From Devosia riboflavina (lineage in GTDB: Bacteria > Pseudomonadota > Alphaproteobacteria > Rhizobiales > Devosiaceae): a stretch of 64,000 bases of DNA. The stretch's first letter is position 1, and each line of letters starts with the position of its first letter. The notes under the pieces are model-generated. The model saw nothing but the letters and a program-made list of their open reading frames with translations, had not been told where the DNA came from and did not search any database. The stretch is taken from contig NZ_JQGC01000003.1 in the NCBI RefSeq assembly GCF_000743575.1, forward strand, positions 124,001 to 188,000, in the 5' to 3' direction. The position numbers and the translations under genes were made by a program. This document shows positions 38,589 to 48,455 of the stretch, in pieces.

Positions 38589-39647
38589 TCAGGACGCGAC
38601 GGGCTCCGACCAATGAAAATCCGGCTTGGCGAGGTGGGACAGGCCCTCGGTCTCCCCGGCAATGCGCCGCAGCAGGATTTGACCAAGCCGGCGCCCGGCC
38701 TCGACAAAATCCTCCGCCACCGTTTCGGCGGCCGGTTGGAACTGCATGAACATGGAGGAAGACTGTTTCGTAACGACATGGGCCGTACGGCCCACCGTGT
38801 GCCCGGCCTCGGCCAGGCCACCGAGAATGGCCAGCGCTGACACTTCCGAAGCGCAGATATAGCCGTCCGGACTATCGGGGCGCTTGGAGCGCTTGATGAC
38901 ATAGTTGCGGATGGCGTCGGTGGCGCTGTTGAGGTTCACGTCGGCGGCAAATTCATAGGCAATGCCGGCCTCGCGCGCGCCGCGCTCGATGCCGGTCTTG
39001 AGATGCTCGGTATAGGTCAGCGCGCTGTCGGGCAGCACGATGGACACCTTCTTGCAGCCCTGCGCCGCCAGGCGGAGCGTGGCGTGATAGGCATAGTCCT
39101 CATTGTCGAAATCGACGAAGGGATGCGCTTCCGGCCAATGGCTGCGGCCGTGGCTGACAAAGGGAAAATCGTTGTCGATGAGAAAGCGGATGCGCTCGTC
39201 AAAGGTTTCCGACTTGGAGAAGATCACCCCGTCGGCCATGCGATTGCGCACGATGTGCCGGATCGGCTCGATGGGCTGCACATTGCGGAACAGGGGTGTG
39301 ATGACGAGGTGATAGGAGGTGTCGCGCAGCGATTCGGTGATCCCGGTCACGATCGAAGTGCCAAAGCCATAAATCTGCTCATCGGGCTCGAGCACCAGCG
39401 AAATCACATTGGTGCGGCCGGTTTTGAGGCGCAGAGCGGCGCGGTCGGGCAGATAGCCGATTTCGGCGGCGATGCGCTGCACGCGGTCGCGCGTTTCCTG
39501 GGCCAGTTCCGGCGCATTGTTGAGCGCACGGGAAATGGTGGTCACGGCAAGGCCCGTCATCTGGGCAATGGTCTTGAGCGTCGGCTTGCCGGAAGGCTTC
39601 ACGCCGCGCTTGCTGCGCCCGGCGGACGGCAAATCGTCTTGCGACAC
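38589..39647 (-). CDS. LacI family transcriptional regulator
   Basis: 352 residues. An N-terminal extension of about 20 residues precedes the HTH (PTLKTIAQMTGLAVTTISRA, LNNAPELA) and hinge helix; the periplasmic-binding-protein-like sensor follows (TNVISLVLEPDE, DGVIFSKSE, VDFDNEDYAYHAT). The start is GTG at 39647 with AGGGG upstream. It is divergent from the Gfo/Idh oxidoreductase at 39982 and is the natural regulator of that gene. Effector unknown. Confidence 0.9.
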   Translation of the reverse strand: MSQDDLPSAGRSKRGVKPSGKPTLKTIAQMTGLAVTTISRALNNAPELAQETRDRVQRIAAEIGYLPDRAALRLKTGRTNVISLVLEPDEQIYGFGTSIVTGITESLRDTSYHLVITPLFRNVQPIEPIRHIVRNRMADGVIFSKSETFDERIRFLIDNDFPFVSHGRSHWPEAHPFVDFDNEDYAYHATLRLAAQGCKKVSIVLPDSALTYTEHLKTGIERGAREAGIAYEFAADVNLNSATDAIRNYVIKRSKRPDSPDGYICASEVSALAILGGLAEAGHTVGRTAHVVTKQSSSMFMQFQPAAETVAEDFVEAGRRLGQILLRRIAGETEGLSHLAKPDFHWSEPVAS

Positions 39648-39981
39648 GGAAATATCCCCTCATCCGTCCTTTCCGGACGGCTTGTGAAGGGAAAACAACA
39701 TCAGATTGAGCGCCGGAGATCAAGATAAAGCACAAAAGTCCCAACAGGCTCGCGGCCTGTGGGATGCGCTCAACGCTGGTCAGATTGCCAGCCCTGTCAT
39801 ATCCGTGCAGTAAAATCCGGCTGAGGTACGTATGTCAATACATCGCCGACAATATTTACAGCAATCCCTCTTAGCCGTTGTCTTGCCCCAAGCTGACATG
39901 TCAGAAGCGAGTTGAGGACGCTGCCATACAAGGCGGCAGGCATTTGGCTGCGGCGCTTTTCCCGCGGCAGGAGGAAAGAAG
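39648..39981. promoter_or_regulatory. Divergent LacI / oxidoreductase control region
   Basis: 334 bases without a gene. CTGACATGTCAG at 39893-39904 is a perfect 12-base palindrome about 80 bases before the oxidoreductase start and is a candidate operator. ATGTCAATACAT at about 39833 is a further imperfect dyad. GGAGGAAAGAAG at the end is the oxidoreductase ribosome site. Confidence 0.4.
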
Positions 39982-41082
39982 ATGCGCAAGGTTGGCATCG
40001 GCATCGTTGGTTTGGGCAATATTTCGGCAGCCTATCTCAAGGCCGCCCAGGGTTTTCCGGTTCTCGACATCAAGGCGGTCGCCGATCTCAATCCGGCCGC
40101 CGCGGCAGCGCGCGCCGCCGAGTTCGGCGTCAAGGCCGTCAGCATGGACGAGATCTTTGCCGATCCCGAAATCGAGATCATCCTCAACCTGACCATCCCG
40201 AAGGCCCATGTCGACGTGGGCCTGCGTGCCATTGCCGCCGGCAAGCATGTCTATTCGGAAAAGCCGCTCGGCGTCGTCTTTGCCGAAGGCAAGAAGCTGA
40301 TCGAGGCGGCGCGGGCAAAAAACCTGCGCGTCGGCTCGGCCCCCGACACCTTCCTCGGCGGTTCGCACCAGACCGCCCGCCGCATTGTCGACGAAGGCCA
40401 GCTCGGCCAGGCCGTCGGCGGCACCGCCTACTTCATGTGCCCCGGCCACGAGCGCTGGCACCCCAATCCTGCCTTCTATTATGAAGCCGGCGGCGGCCCC
40501 ATGCTCGATATGGGCCCCTATTACATCACCGACCTCGTCAACCTCCTGGGCCCGGTCGCCAAGGTTTCCGGCTTCGGCACCATGCTGCGCGACACGCGCA
40601 CCATTACCGCCAAGGAGCGCAATGGCGAGGTGATCCCGGTGCATGTGGCAACCCATGTGTCCGGCACCCTGGTCTTTGCCAATGGCGCCGTGGTGCAGAT
40701 TTCCATGAGCTTTGACGTGGCCGGCCACAAGCATGTGCCGCTCGAAATCTACGGCACGGACGCGACGCTGATCGTTCCCGATCCCAACCATTTCGGCGGC
40801 CAGGTCGAAATCTTCAAAAAGGGCGGCGAGTGGACCAATGTCGACACCGACCAGCCCTATGCCGACGGCAATTACCGCTCCATCGGCCTTGCCGACATGG
40901 CCCATGCCATTGTCGAAAATCGCCCGCACCGCTGCAACGGCGACCTGGCGCTGCACGTCCTCGAAGTCATGGAAGCTTTTGAGACCTCCTCGCGCACCGG
41001 CCAGGCTGTGGAAATCACCACCCCGGTAACGCGCCCTGCCCCGCTCGGCACGTCGCTGGTGGATGGCAAGTTGGGACGCTAA
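39982..41082 (+). CDS. Gfo/Idh/MocA family oxidoreductase
   Basis: 366 residues. Rossmann NAD(P) site VGIGIVGLGNISAAYL, catalytic SEKPLG (about 92-97), and the C-terminal fold with PMLDMGPYYITDLVNLLGPV, where the D-x-G-x-Y-Y arrangement replaces the usual H-D in many relatives. It probably oxidises a sugar or cyclitol. Control by the divergent LacI gene is likely. It ends before a repeat at 41140 and appears monocistronic. Confidence 0.9.
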   Translation: MRKVGIGIVGLGNISAAYLKAAQGFPVLDIKAVADLNPAAAAARAAEFGVKAVSMDEIFADPEIEIILNLTIPKAHVDVGLRAIAAGKHVYSEKPLGVVFAEGKKLIEAARAKNLRVGSAPDTFLGGSHQTARRIVDEGQLGQAVGGTAYFMCPGHERWHPNPAFYYEAGGGPMLDMGPYYITDLVNLLGPVAKVSGFGTMLRDTRTITAKERNGEVIPVHVATHVSGTLVFANGAVVQISMSFDVAGHKHVPLEIYGTDATLIVPDPNHFGGQVEIFKKGGEWTNVDTDQPYADGNYRSIGLADMAHAIVENRPHRCNGDLALHVLEVMEAFETSSRTGQAVEITTPVTRPAPLGTSLVDGKLGR

Positions 41083-41139
41083 CTTAGCCCAAGGCCATCG
41101 CCGGATCGTAGCTTGATCCGGAGCTTTCCAAAACTCCGC

Positions 41140-41221
41140 GCTGCCCTCGGGCTTGACCCGAGGGCCACTCTCCAAGCTCACTGGCTCTCATAGCGACCCT
41201 CGGGTCAAGCCCGAGGGCAGC
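41140..41221. repeat. Inverted repeat GCTGCCCTCGGGCTTGACCC
   Basis: Left arm 41140-41163 and right arm 41197-41221 are near-perfect reverse complements around a 33-base loop; each arm itself contains CCCTCGGG-CTTGA-CCCGAGGG. It is a REP-type element in the convergent gap between the oxidoreductase and the VOC gene and could end both transcripts. Confidence 0.75.
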
Positions 41222-41252
41222 CCGGCGAATAGGGGTTCAGCAAAGCGAAACC

Positions 41253-41630
41253 TCACGCGCCCCGCTTCTGCGCCATCAGCGCCAGCGGCCGCCCCTCGAG
41301 ATCCCCAAAAAATCCCATCCATTCTTCCATCCCGTCTTCATGGCGATGGATAAGATGCGGCACCTGCATGAACTCGACCCCGCGCGCCGCGAGCACCTCA
41401 TGGGCCGCGTGGATATCCACGACGCGAAAATAGAGCACCGATTCAGGCCCCGCCTCAGCACTTTCCTGCAGATAGAGCCGCATCCCACCGCAGTCGAAAA
41501 AGCTCAGAGCGCCGAACTGATAGAGATGTTTCAGCCCCAGCACATCGCGATACCAGGCCGTCGATGCTTCGATATCGCGCACTTGGCGCGAGACCTGCCC
41601 CACGGCCTGCAAGAGTCCATCATCTGCCAT
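41253..41630 (-). CDS. VOC (glyoxalase/bleomycin resistance) family protein
   Basis: 125 residues, one vicinal-oxygen-chelate module: VSRQVRDIEASTAWYRDVLG, FDCGGMRLYLQ, SVLYFRVVDIHAAHEVLAARG and a C-terminal FFGDLEGRPLALM. The family covers lyases, isomerases and dioxygenases, and the substrate is not deducible. The ATG at 41630 follows GGGAGGAGAAA; the long upstream extension overlaps the next gene and is rejected. It precedes nothing on its strand and may be co-transcribed with the YjbR gene 35 bases upstream. Confidence 0.85.
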   Translation of the reverse strand: MADDGLLQAVGQVSRQVRDIEASTAWYRDVLGLKHLYQFGALSFFDCGGMRLYLQESAEAGPESVLYFRVVDIHAAHEVLAARGVEFMQVPHLIHRHEDGMEEWMGFFGDLEGRPLALMAQKRGA

Positions 41631-41665
41631 TTTCTCCTCCCGTTCTCGCCCAATCCAATTGGCGC

Positions 41666-42022
41666 CTAGAGCGGAGAAAGGTCGAGTCCCAATTGCTGGC
41701 GAAGCTTCTTGCTCAGTTTCGCCGCGACCAGCCGATGGGCTTCGACCACATAGGCCTCCACGTCCTCCGCCCCGAGCGGCGCATCGACCGAAATCGCCAC
41801 CCAACCCGCACGCGCAAAATAGGGCGCGGGGCGAATGCCGGGCAGTTCCGTAAGAAGGTCAAAGGACATGTCCGAGACCTTGCACCAGACCTCGCCGGGA
41901 TCGCGATCGAGCAGCGCAAAAATCTTGCCGCCCACCTTGGCGACCGAGTCGTCGCGCCATTGGCGCACCAGCGTCACCGCCGGAAGCGCTGAAACGAAGG
42001 TCTCAAAGCCCTCGCGTCGCAT
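41666..42022 (-). CDS. MmcQ/YjbR family protein
   Basis: 118 residues. MRREGFETFVSALPAVTLVR, KVGGKIFALLDRDPGEVWCK and YFARAGWVAISVD are typical of the small MmcQ/YjbR proteins, which adopt a CyaY-like fold and have been linked to DNA binding without a defined role. The ATG at 42022 lacks a clear ribosome site (only a C-rich leader), yet the residues upstream are not family-like. A 14-base sequence upstream is shared with nudI (see findings). Confidence 0.8.
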   Translation of the reverse strand: MRREGFETFVSALPAVTLVRQWRDDSVAKVGGKIFALLDRDPGEVWCKVSDMSFDLLTELPGIRPAPYFARAGWVAISVDAPLGAEDVEAYVVEAHRLVAAKLSKKLRQQLGLDLSPL

Positions 42023-42069
42023 GATGGGGGGATAGGTGAGGCTCAATGCTAACAGTCTGCTAACGAAAA

Positions 42070-42098
42070 GCGGCGCGTCGATGACGCGCCGCACAATG
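42070..42098 (-). terminator. Rho-independent terminator after msrA
   Basis: Stem GCGGCGCGTC (42070-42079) pairs with GACGCGCCGC (42083-42092), loop 3 bases. On the minus strand it is followed by TTTTCG. It lies 12 bases after the msrA stop. Confidence 0.75.
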
Positions 42099-42104
42099 AT
42101 TTGA

Positions 42105-42761
42105 CTACTCGGCGGCAACCCCGAGCCCGATGGGACAGCTCACGCCCGTCCCGTTGAGCCCGCAATAGCCATTGGGGTTCTTGGCCAGATATTGCTGGTG
42201 ATAGGTCTCGGCATAATAGAAGGGACCCGCCGGAGCAATCTCGGTTGTGATCGCGCCCAAGCCCTTCTCGCGCAAGGCTTTTTCATACATGGCCTTGCTC
42301 GCGGCAACGATCTCGGCCTGGTCCGGCGTCGTCGTATAGATGGCCGAGCGATACTGGGTGCCCACGTCATTGCCCTGGCGCATGCCCTGGGTCGGATCGT
42401 GCTCTTCCCAGAAAGTTTTCAGCAGCGTTTCCAAAGAGATAGTCTTGGGATCATAGACCACCTTGACGCTCTCGGTATGGCCCGTACGGCCCGAACAGAC
42501 CTCTTCATAAGAAGCGTTCGGCGTGTGCCCACCCTGGTAACCAACGGCAGTCACGAAAACCCCGGGCAGTTTCCAGAACAGGCGCTCGGCGCCCCAGAAG
42601 CAGCCGAGCCCGAAATAGATGGTCTCGGCGCCCTCGGGATAGGGTCCCTTGAGCGGCGCGTCATTGACAAAATGTTGAGAAGCGACAGGCATTTCCATGT
42701 CGCGGCCGGGCAGCGCCTCGGCCTCAGTCGGGATGGTAGTCGGCTTGGTGCGGAAGAACAT
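42105..42761 (-). CDS. msrA: Peptide-methionine (S)-S-oxide reductase MsrA
   Basis: 218 residues. It repairs methionine-S-sulfoxide in proteins. Catalytic C54 lies in [51 protein letters not shown] and [19 protein letters not shown] are family hallmarks; recycling cysteines lie in [13 protein letters not shown]. An N-terminal stretch of about 45 residues precedes the core, as in long MsrA forms; no export signal is evident, so cytoplasmic. Monocistronic, ending in a hairpin terminator. Confidence 0.95.
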   Translation of the reverse strand: MFFRTKPTTIPTEAEALPGRDMEMPVASQHFVNDAPLKGPYPEGAETIYFGLGCFWGAERLFWKLPGVFVTAVGYQGGHTPNASYEEVCSGRTGHTESVKVVYDPKTISLETLLKTFWEEHDPTQGMRQGNDVGTQYRSAIYTTTPDQAEIVAASKAMYEKALREKGLGAITTEIAPAGPFYYAETYHQQYLAKNPNGYCGLNGTGVSCPIGLGVAAE

Positions 42762-42813
42762 CTGTTTCTCCTTTCGCCGCGTAATATGGGGATTGTCGCC
42801 CCGAATTTTTAGA

Positions 42814-43137
42814 TCAGATATCGTCGGTTCGCAAAAACCGTTCGCGCCGCGGCTTTCGTCCCAAAAGCGCCAGAACGATCCCCGGTACCCCGATCACGGC
42901 AAAAGCCGGATAGGTCAGAAGCGCATCAAAGACCCGGTCAAGCAGGTTGGCAAAGAACCGGCTATGGAAAAACTCTCTAACACTATCAAGGCTTTGCGCG
43001 TGAATTTGCAGCCATATATCGCCCAGCGACGTCATCACGGCAGCATTGGCCGCCAGCGATTTCGTGCCATCGATGACAAGCAAGACCAGCGCCAGGCCGA
43101 TCAGCCAGGTGCCGACAATTCGCAAGGCTATCCGCAT
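42814..43137 (-). CDS. Small conserved membrane protein
   Basis: 107 residues. Two hydrophobic helices: about 5-25 ([20 protein letters not shown]) and about 73-95 ([20 protein letters not shown]), joined by a periplasm-sized loop and followed by a basic, probably cytoplasmic tail ([10 protein letters not shown]). I recognise the pattern from uncharacterised Hyphomicrobiales proteins ([20 protein letters not shown]); I cannot give a function. It lies upstream of msrA and downstream of, but opposite to, the tRNA-Ser. Confidence 0.7.
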   Translation of the reverse strand: MRIALRIVGTWLIGLALVLLVIDGTKSLAANAAVMTSLGDIWLQIHAQSLDSVREFFHSRFFANLLDRVFDALLTYPAFAVIGVPGIVLALLGRKPRRERFLRTDDI

Positions 43138-43362
43138 TCACCCCGTCCCGTGCTTCTGGGCGCCGACCGCTGCGCCCCTGCACCCGCCCCTTCTGCCACG
43201 CGCCGGGACCGTTTCACAAGAGATCAGCGCGATCGTGAAAAACATACGGGAGAGGGCAAAACTCCCGCTTGCGCCCGAAACGTTCATCAGTATATTGCGC
43301 CACGCTCGCAACGGCATAACAAGGCCGTGCACAACCTGGTTCCAGGGTTGCCAAGGCGATGC

Positions 43363-43435
43363 GGAGAGATGGCCGAGTGGTCGAAGGCGCACGCCTGGAA
43401 AGTGTGTAGGCGGGGAACCGTCTCGAGGGTTCGAA

Positions 43436-43452
<17 letters not shown>
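43363..43452 (+). tRNA. tRNA-Ser (anticodon GGA)
   Basis: 90 bases including an encoded CCA. Acceptor GGAGAGA pairs with TCTCTCC; D arm GGCCGAGTGG; anticodon stem CACGC/GTGTG with loop CTGGAAA, anticodon GGA reading UCC/UCU; long variable arm typical of serine (AGGCGGGGAACCGTCT region); T arm with GGTTCGAATCC. It is a class II tRNA and a common integration target. Confidence 0.97.
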
Positions 43453-44683
<1,231 letters not shown>

Positions 44684-44750
44684 ACAATTTTCAAGCTATT
44701 GAAACTTTTGCAATAAATCTCGCTGCGTGGCTTGCGTTGGCGCTTTCCTG

Positions 44751-45716
44751 TCAACTCGTAACGCGAGCCGTGCGGCCGTAGACGAGCAGCATCACGATGA
44801 TCACGAGACCATAGATCACCTGCCGGGCAGCATCCGGCATCTGCATGATCGATACGACTGAGTTCAGGAGCACGATCAGGATTACCCCGACCAATGTGCC
44901 TATAAAGCGGCCGCGCCCGCCCAGGATATGGGTACCGCCTAGAACCACGGCGGCAATGGCCGGCAGGAGATAGGGCGTCCCCATGCCCTGGAAGGCCTTG
45001 TTGGAATAACCCGCCAGAAGCATGCCGGCCACGGCGGCGCAAAGGCCCGAAATGACGAAAGCCCCGACGACGACGCGGCGCGTTCTGACGCCGGAGAGAT
45101 AGGTCGCGGATTCGCTGTTGCCGGTGGCATAGACCATTTTGCCGAAGGCGGTTCGGCCCAGGATCGTCGCAACCACCAGTGCGACGCCGGCCCAGACGAA
45201 GACCGCGACGGGAATGCCCAGGATTTTGTCGGCAGCGAGCCATTTCATCAGGGGTGTCGATTCAGTGCGGGGGGAAAAGCCGCCGGTGAGCATCACCATG
45301 AGGCCGCGCATGACCGCATCTACGCCCAGTGTGAAAATCATCGAGGGGATGCGCATATAGGCGACGCCGAAGCCGTTAAACAATCCGACCGCAAGACCGA
45401 CGGCAAGGCCGGTAGGGATAGCGAGATCGCCGCCCACATAGGTCGCCATCATGGCGGCGGCTGTCATCGTCCAGGGTACGGAAAGGTCAATGTGACCGAG
45501 CAGGATCACCACCATCATGCCTGCCGCCACGATGCCGAGGAAGGAGCCGGTCTGAAGCTGAGTAAGGAGATAGTTCGGCGTGAGCAGCGGCGCCGTACCG
45601 ATGGTGGCCAGCGTATAGATGGTCCCGAGCACCAGGATGACCACGACGAACCCGGCCGATATGACCACGGGCACGTCGTCGGGGCGAACCTTCGGTAGCG
45701 AGACCGTATTGGCCAT
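44751..45716 (-). CDS. Sugar ABC transporter permease (YjfF/RbsC type)
   Basis: 321 residues, about nine hydrophobic helices, BPD_transp_2 family. Signature segments: GMMVVILLGHIDLSVPWTMT, AVVLGGTHILGGRGRFIGTL and LGVDAVMRGLMVMLTGG. It is the second permease of a CUT2 importer encoded SBP-ATPase-permease-permease, the order of E. coli ytfQ-ytfR-ytfT-yjfF. A ribosome site AGGAG overlaps the stop of the preceding permease gene. Confidence 0.9.
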   Translation of the reverse strand: MANTVSLPKVRPDDVPVVISAGFVVVILVLGTIYTLATIGTAPLLTPNYLLTQLQTGSFLGIVAAGMMVVILLGHIDLSVPWTMTAAAMMATYVGGDLAIPTGLAVGLAVGLFNGFGVAYMRIPSMIFTLGVDAVMRGLMVMLTGGFSPRTESTPLMKWLAADKILGIPVAVFVWAGVALVVATILGRTAFGKMVYATGNSESATYLSGVRTRRVVVGAFVISGLCAAVAGMLLAGYSNKAFQGMGTPYLLPAIAAVVLGGTHILGGRGRFIGTLVGVILIVLLNSVVSIMQMPDAARQVIYGLVIIVMLLVYGRTARVTS

Positions 45717-45725
45717 GGCGATCTC

Positions 45726-46817
45726 CTAGCGGAAGAGTTCGAGGCGGTTTTTAACGCGCAGAATGCGCAGGGTGCCGAGACTTACCGCCGCGAGCAGCAC
45801 GACGCCTTCCACCAGCGTCTGCATCAACGGATCGATCGACAGGACCCGAAAATAGAAGGAGATGACGCGCAGGATCATCGCGCCGAAGATCGCTCCGACG
45901 GCACTGCCGATACCGCCAAGGAGCGAGATGCCGCCGAGCACCACGGCGGCGATGGAATTAAGCGTATAGACCCCTGCCTGCGAAATGTCGGCATTACCGA
46001 CGCCAGTCTGAATGGCGAGGTAAAGCCCGCCGCAGCCGGCAAAGAAGCCGGCAAGCGTGAACGCCAAGAGCCGGGCCCGGTCTATCGGCAGGCCCGACAT
46101 ATAGGCGGCGCCTTCCGACGAACCGATGGCGTAGAGGGTGCGGCCCGTGACGGTACGACGAAGCGGGATCCAGACCATGCCCACCACCACGATGATAATG
46201 AGCAGCGGCACCGGAAACCAGGCGATAGGTTGCAACCAGGGGGCCTCACCGTCGTCAAAAAGGCCATAGGTCTCGAAGAGGTCGCGCAGGGAATTCGTGG
46301 CGGCCCAACCGAGATCGCCATCGACGTCGCCGCCGGGCGTGGGCCGCAGCAGCAGGGCCAGCCCCATGGCCACCGCACCCGAGGCGAGCGTGGCGATGAT
46401 CGGTTGTAGCCGGCCATAAACGATGATCAGCCCATTGACGAAGCCAAAGGCGGTGCCAGAAGCGAGCGTCACCAGGCAACCAAGGATAATCTGCCAGGGT
46501 TCGCCGCGCACCAGCCAACTGGCGATGGTGTTCGTCAGGGTCATGACCGCGCCTACCGATAGATCGAGTCCCCCGGTTACGACTGCCAATGCCTGGGCGA
46601 TGGCGACAAAGCACAGCACCGCCGACTCGTTCGCATTGGCGATCAGCACATTGGCGGTGAAGCCGCGCGGATGGAGGAGGTTGTAGACAAGATAAAGCAG
46701 AACAAGCAGCACAATGGCGCCATAGAAGCCGCGGTTCTGCTTGATCGATATCAGAATGGCAGAGCTGCGCGGCGCCGTGGCTTCCGAGACGGACGAACCT
46801 TGGGTAATCGCGCTCAT
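45726..46817 (-). CDS. Sugar ABC transporter permease (YtfT/RbsC type)
   Basis: 363 residues, BPD_transp_2 family. VVTGGLDLSVGAVMTLTNTI and AAVVLGGISLLGGIGSAVGA are the conserved loops; the insert between helices near residues 165-195 (GDVDGDLGWAATNSLRDLFE) is longer than in RbsC. It overlaps the ATPase gene by ATGA and pairs with the permease at 44751. Confidence 0.9.
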   Translation of the reverse strand: MSAITQGSSVSEATAPRSSAILISIKQNRGFYGAIVLLVLLYLVYNLLHPRGFTANVLIANANESAVLCFVAIAQALAVVTGGLDLSVGAVMTLTNTIASWLVRGEPWQIILGCLVTLASGTAFGFVNGLIIVYGRLQPIIATLASGAVAMGLALLLRPTPGGDVDGDLGWAATNSLRDLFETYGLFDDGEAPWLQPIAWFPVPLLIIIVVVGMVWIPLRRTVTGRTLYAIGSSEGAAYMSGLPIDRARLLAFTLAGFFAGCGGLYLAIQTGVGNADISQAGVYTLNSIAAVVLGGISLLGGIGSAVGAIFGAMILRVISFYFRVLSIDPLMQTLVEGVVLLAAVSLGTLRILRVKNRLELFR

Positions 46818-48361
46818 TGGCGTGCGCCTTCTCTCGGCGTATCGGTCGACCTGATATTGAGCGCGGCGGCGACGAGGCGCTCTTCGGTCGCCTCGTCGCC
46901 GGCAAGCTCGGTCACGATGCGCCCGTCATACATGACGAGAACCCGGTCGCAGAGACCGATAAGCTCGGCATAGTCGGTCGAATAGAAGAGGATCGCCGTA
47001 CCCTGATCGGCCAGATTTCGCATCAACTGGTAGATTTCCTGCTTGGTGCCCACATCGATGCCGCGGGTGGGATCGTTGAGAAGGACGAGGCCGGGATCGG
47101 TCATCAACCACTTGGCGATCACGACCTTCTGCTGATTGCCGCCCGAGAGCGTCGCAACAGCGTCGTCCGGTCTGGCGACCTTGATCTGCAATTTGGCAAT
47201 GGCGTCGGCCACAGCCCGGCGCGATTTTTCGGGGTCGATGAAGGGGCCGCGCAGCACCTTGTCATAGGCGGCGCTTAAGAGGTTGTCGGCTACCGACATG
47301 GGCAGCATGAGCCCCTCGGTCTTGCGATCCTCGGGCACGAGCGCGATACGGTTTGCGCCGCCCTTGGCATCTGCCGGGCTCGACGGCGAGGCCGCCCTGC
47401 CTTCGATGGAGACGGTGCCACTGACGCCGCGCAACACACCGAAGAGGGCAAGCAAAAATTCCTTCTGGCCCTGGCCATCGAGACCGCCCAGGCCGACGAT
47501 TTCGCCCTTACCAACGGTCAACGAGACGCCGTGCAGGCGATCCTCCCATCGGAGCCCCTCAACCACCAGATGCGGCTTGCGCTCCTGCGGCACCGGCGGG
47601 GGCGGAAACTGATGGACGATGTCGCGGCCGATCATCAGCTTGACGATCTCGTCCTGGCCATGGGCGCCCTTGGCAAAGGTTTCGATATGGCGGCCATTGC
47701 GAAACACCGAAAGCGTGTCGCACAGCGCTTCGACCTCGTGCATGCGGTGCGAGATGAAGAGCATGCCCACCCCATCCTGCCGAAGCTGGTCGAGCACGCG
47801 ATAGATGGTTTCGACGTCTCTGCTGGTAAGGGCAGACGTGGCTTCGTCGAGAATGAGCAGTTCCGGCGCCTTGCCGATGGCCTTGGCGATCTCGACCATC
47901 TGGCGCCGCGACAGCGACAGGTCGCGCACCACGGCACGTGGATCGACATCTTCGCAATGGATGCGCGCCAAGAGCGCTTCGGCACGCCTTGTCTGGGCGC
48001 GGCTGTCGATGAGGCCGAAACGGCGTGGCGGATCGGAAATGGAGATGTTCTCCGCCACCGTCAGGTCGGGGATGAGCGAGAGTTCTTGATAGACCGAGAC
48101 GATGCCGGTCCGCACGGCATCGGCGGGCTTGTTGAACTGGTGCTGTACGCCAGCGACACTGACCGTGCCTGTATCCGGACGCACGACGCCCGACATGATC
48201 TTGATCAGGGTCGACTTGCCGGCACCATTCTCGCCCAGAATGGCGTGGATAGACCCTTGCCGGCAGCTCAGATCGACACCTTCGAGCGCGCGAACGCCCG
48301 AATAGAACTTCGATACACCGCGTAACTCGACGAATGGCGGCGTCTGCTGCTCAAGCGCCAT
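46814..48361 (-). CDS. Sugar ABC transporter ATP-binding protein, tandem NBD (YtfR/RbsA type)
   Basis: 515 residues with two nucleotide-binding domains, as in CUT2 systems. NBD1: Walker A GENGAGKST, signature-like LSLSRRQMVEIAKA, Walker B LLILDEATSAL. NBD2 (from about 260): degenerate Walker A GLDGQGQKE, signature LSGGNQQKVVIAKW and DPTRGIDVGTKQEIYQ. NBD2 lacks the P-loop lysine, as is common in RbsA relatives. ATG 48361 follows GGGGAGAGGGG; the extension to 48394 is rejected. ATGA-coupled to the permease gene. Confidence 0.92.
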   Translation of the reverse strand: MALEQQTPPFVELRGVSKFYSGVRALEGVDLSCRQGSIHAILGENGAGKSTLIKIMSGVVRPDTGTVSVAGVQHQFNKPADAVRTGIVSVYQELSLIPDLTVAENISISDPPRRFGLIDSRAQTRRAEALLARIHCEDVDPRAVVRDLSLSRRQMVEIAKAIGKAPELLILDEATSALTSRDVETIYRVLDQLRQDGVGMLFISHRMHEVEALCDTLSVFRNGRHIETFAKGAHGQDEIVKLMIGRDIVHQFPPPPVPQERKPHLVVEGLRWEDRLHGVSLTVGKGEIVGLGGLDGQGQKEFLLALFGVLRGVSGTVSIEGRAASPSSPADAKGGANRIALVPEDRKTEGLMLPMSVADNLLSAAYDKVLRGPFIDPEKSRRAVADAIAKLQIKVARPDDAVATLSGGNQQKVVIAKWLMTDPGLVLLNDPTRGIDVGTKQEIYQLMRNLADQGTAILFYSTDYAELIGLCDRVLVMYDGRIVTELAGDEATEERLVAAALNIRSTDTPREGARQ

Positions 48362-48418
48362 GCCGGCCCCTCTCCCCGAACCGCGCGTGGACAAAGGCCC
48401 ACGCCAAAAGAGTGAGAA

Positions 48419-48446
48419 GGCGGCAACCGGCCCGGCCGCTGCCGCC
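48419..48446. other. Intercistronic hairpin between binding-protein and ATPase genes
   Basis: GGCGGCA (48419-48425) pairs with TGCCGCC (48440-48446), with further CCGG/CCGG pairing inside. There is no U-tract. Placed 10 bases after the binding-protein stop, it could protect that mRNA segment and set the high binding-protein to ATPase ratio usual for such operons. Confidence 0.5.
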
Positions 48447-48455
48447 GTCCACCTG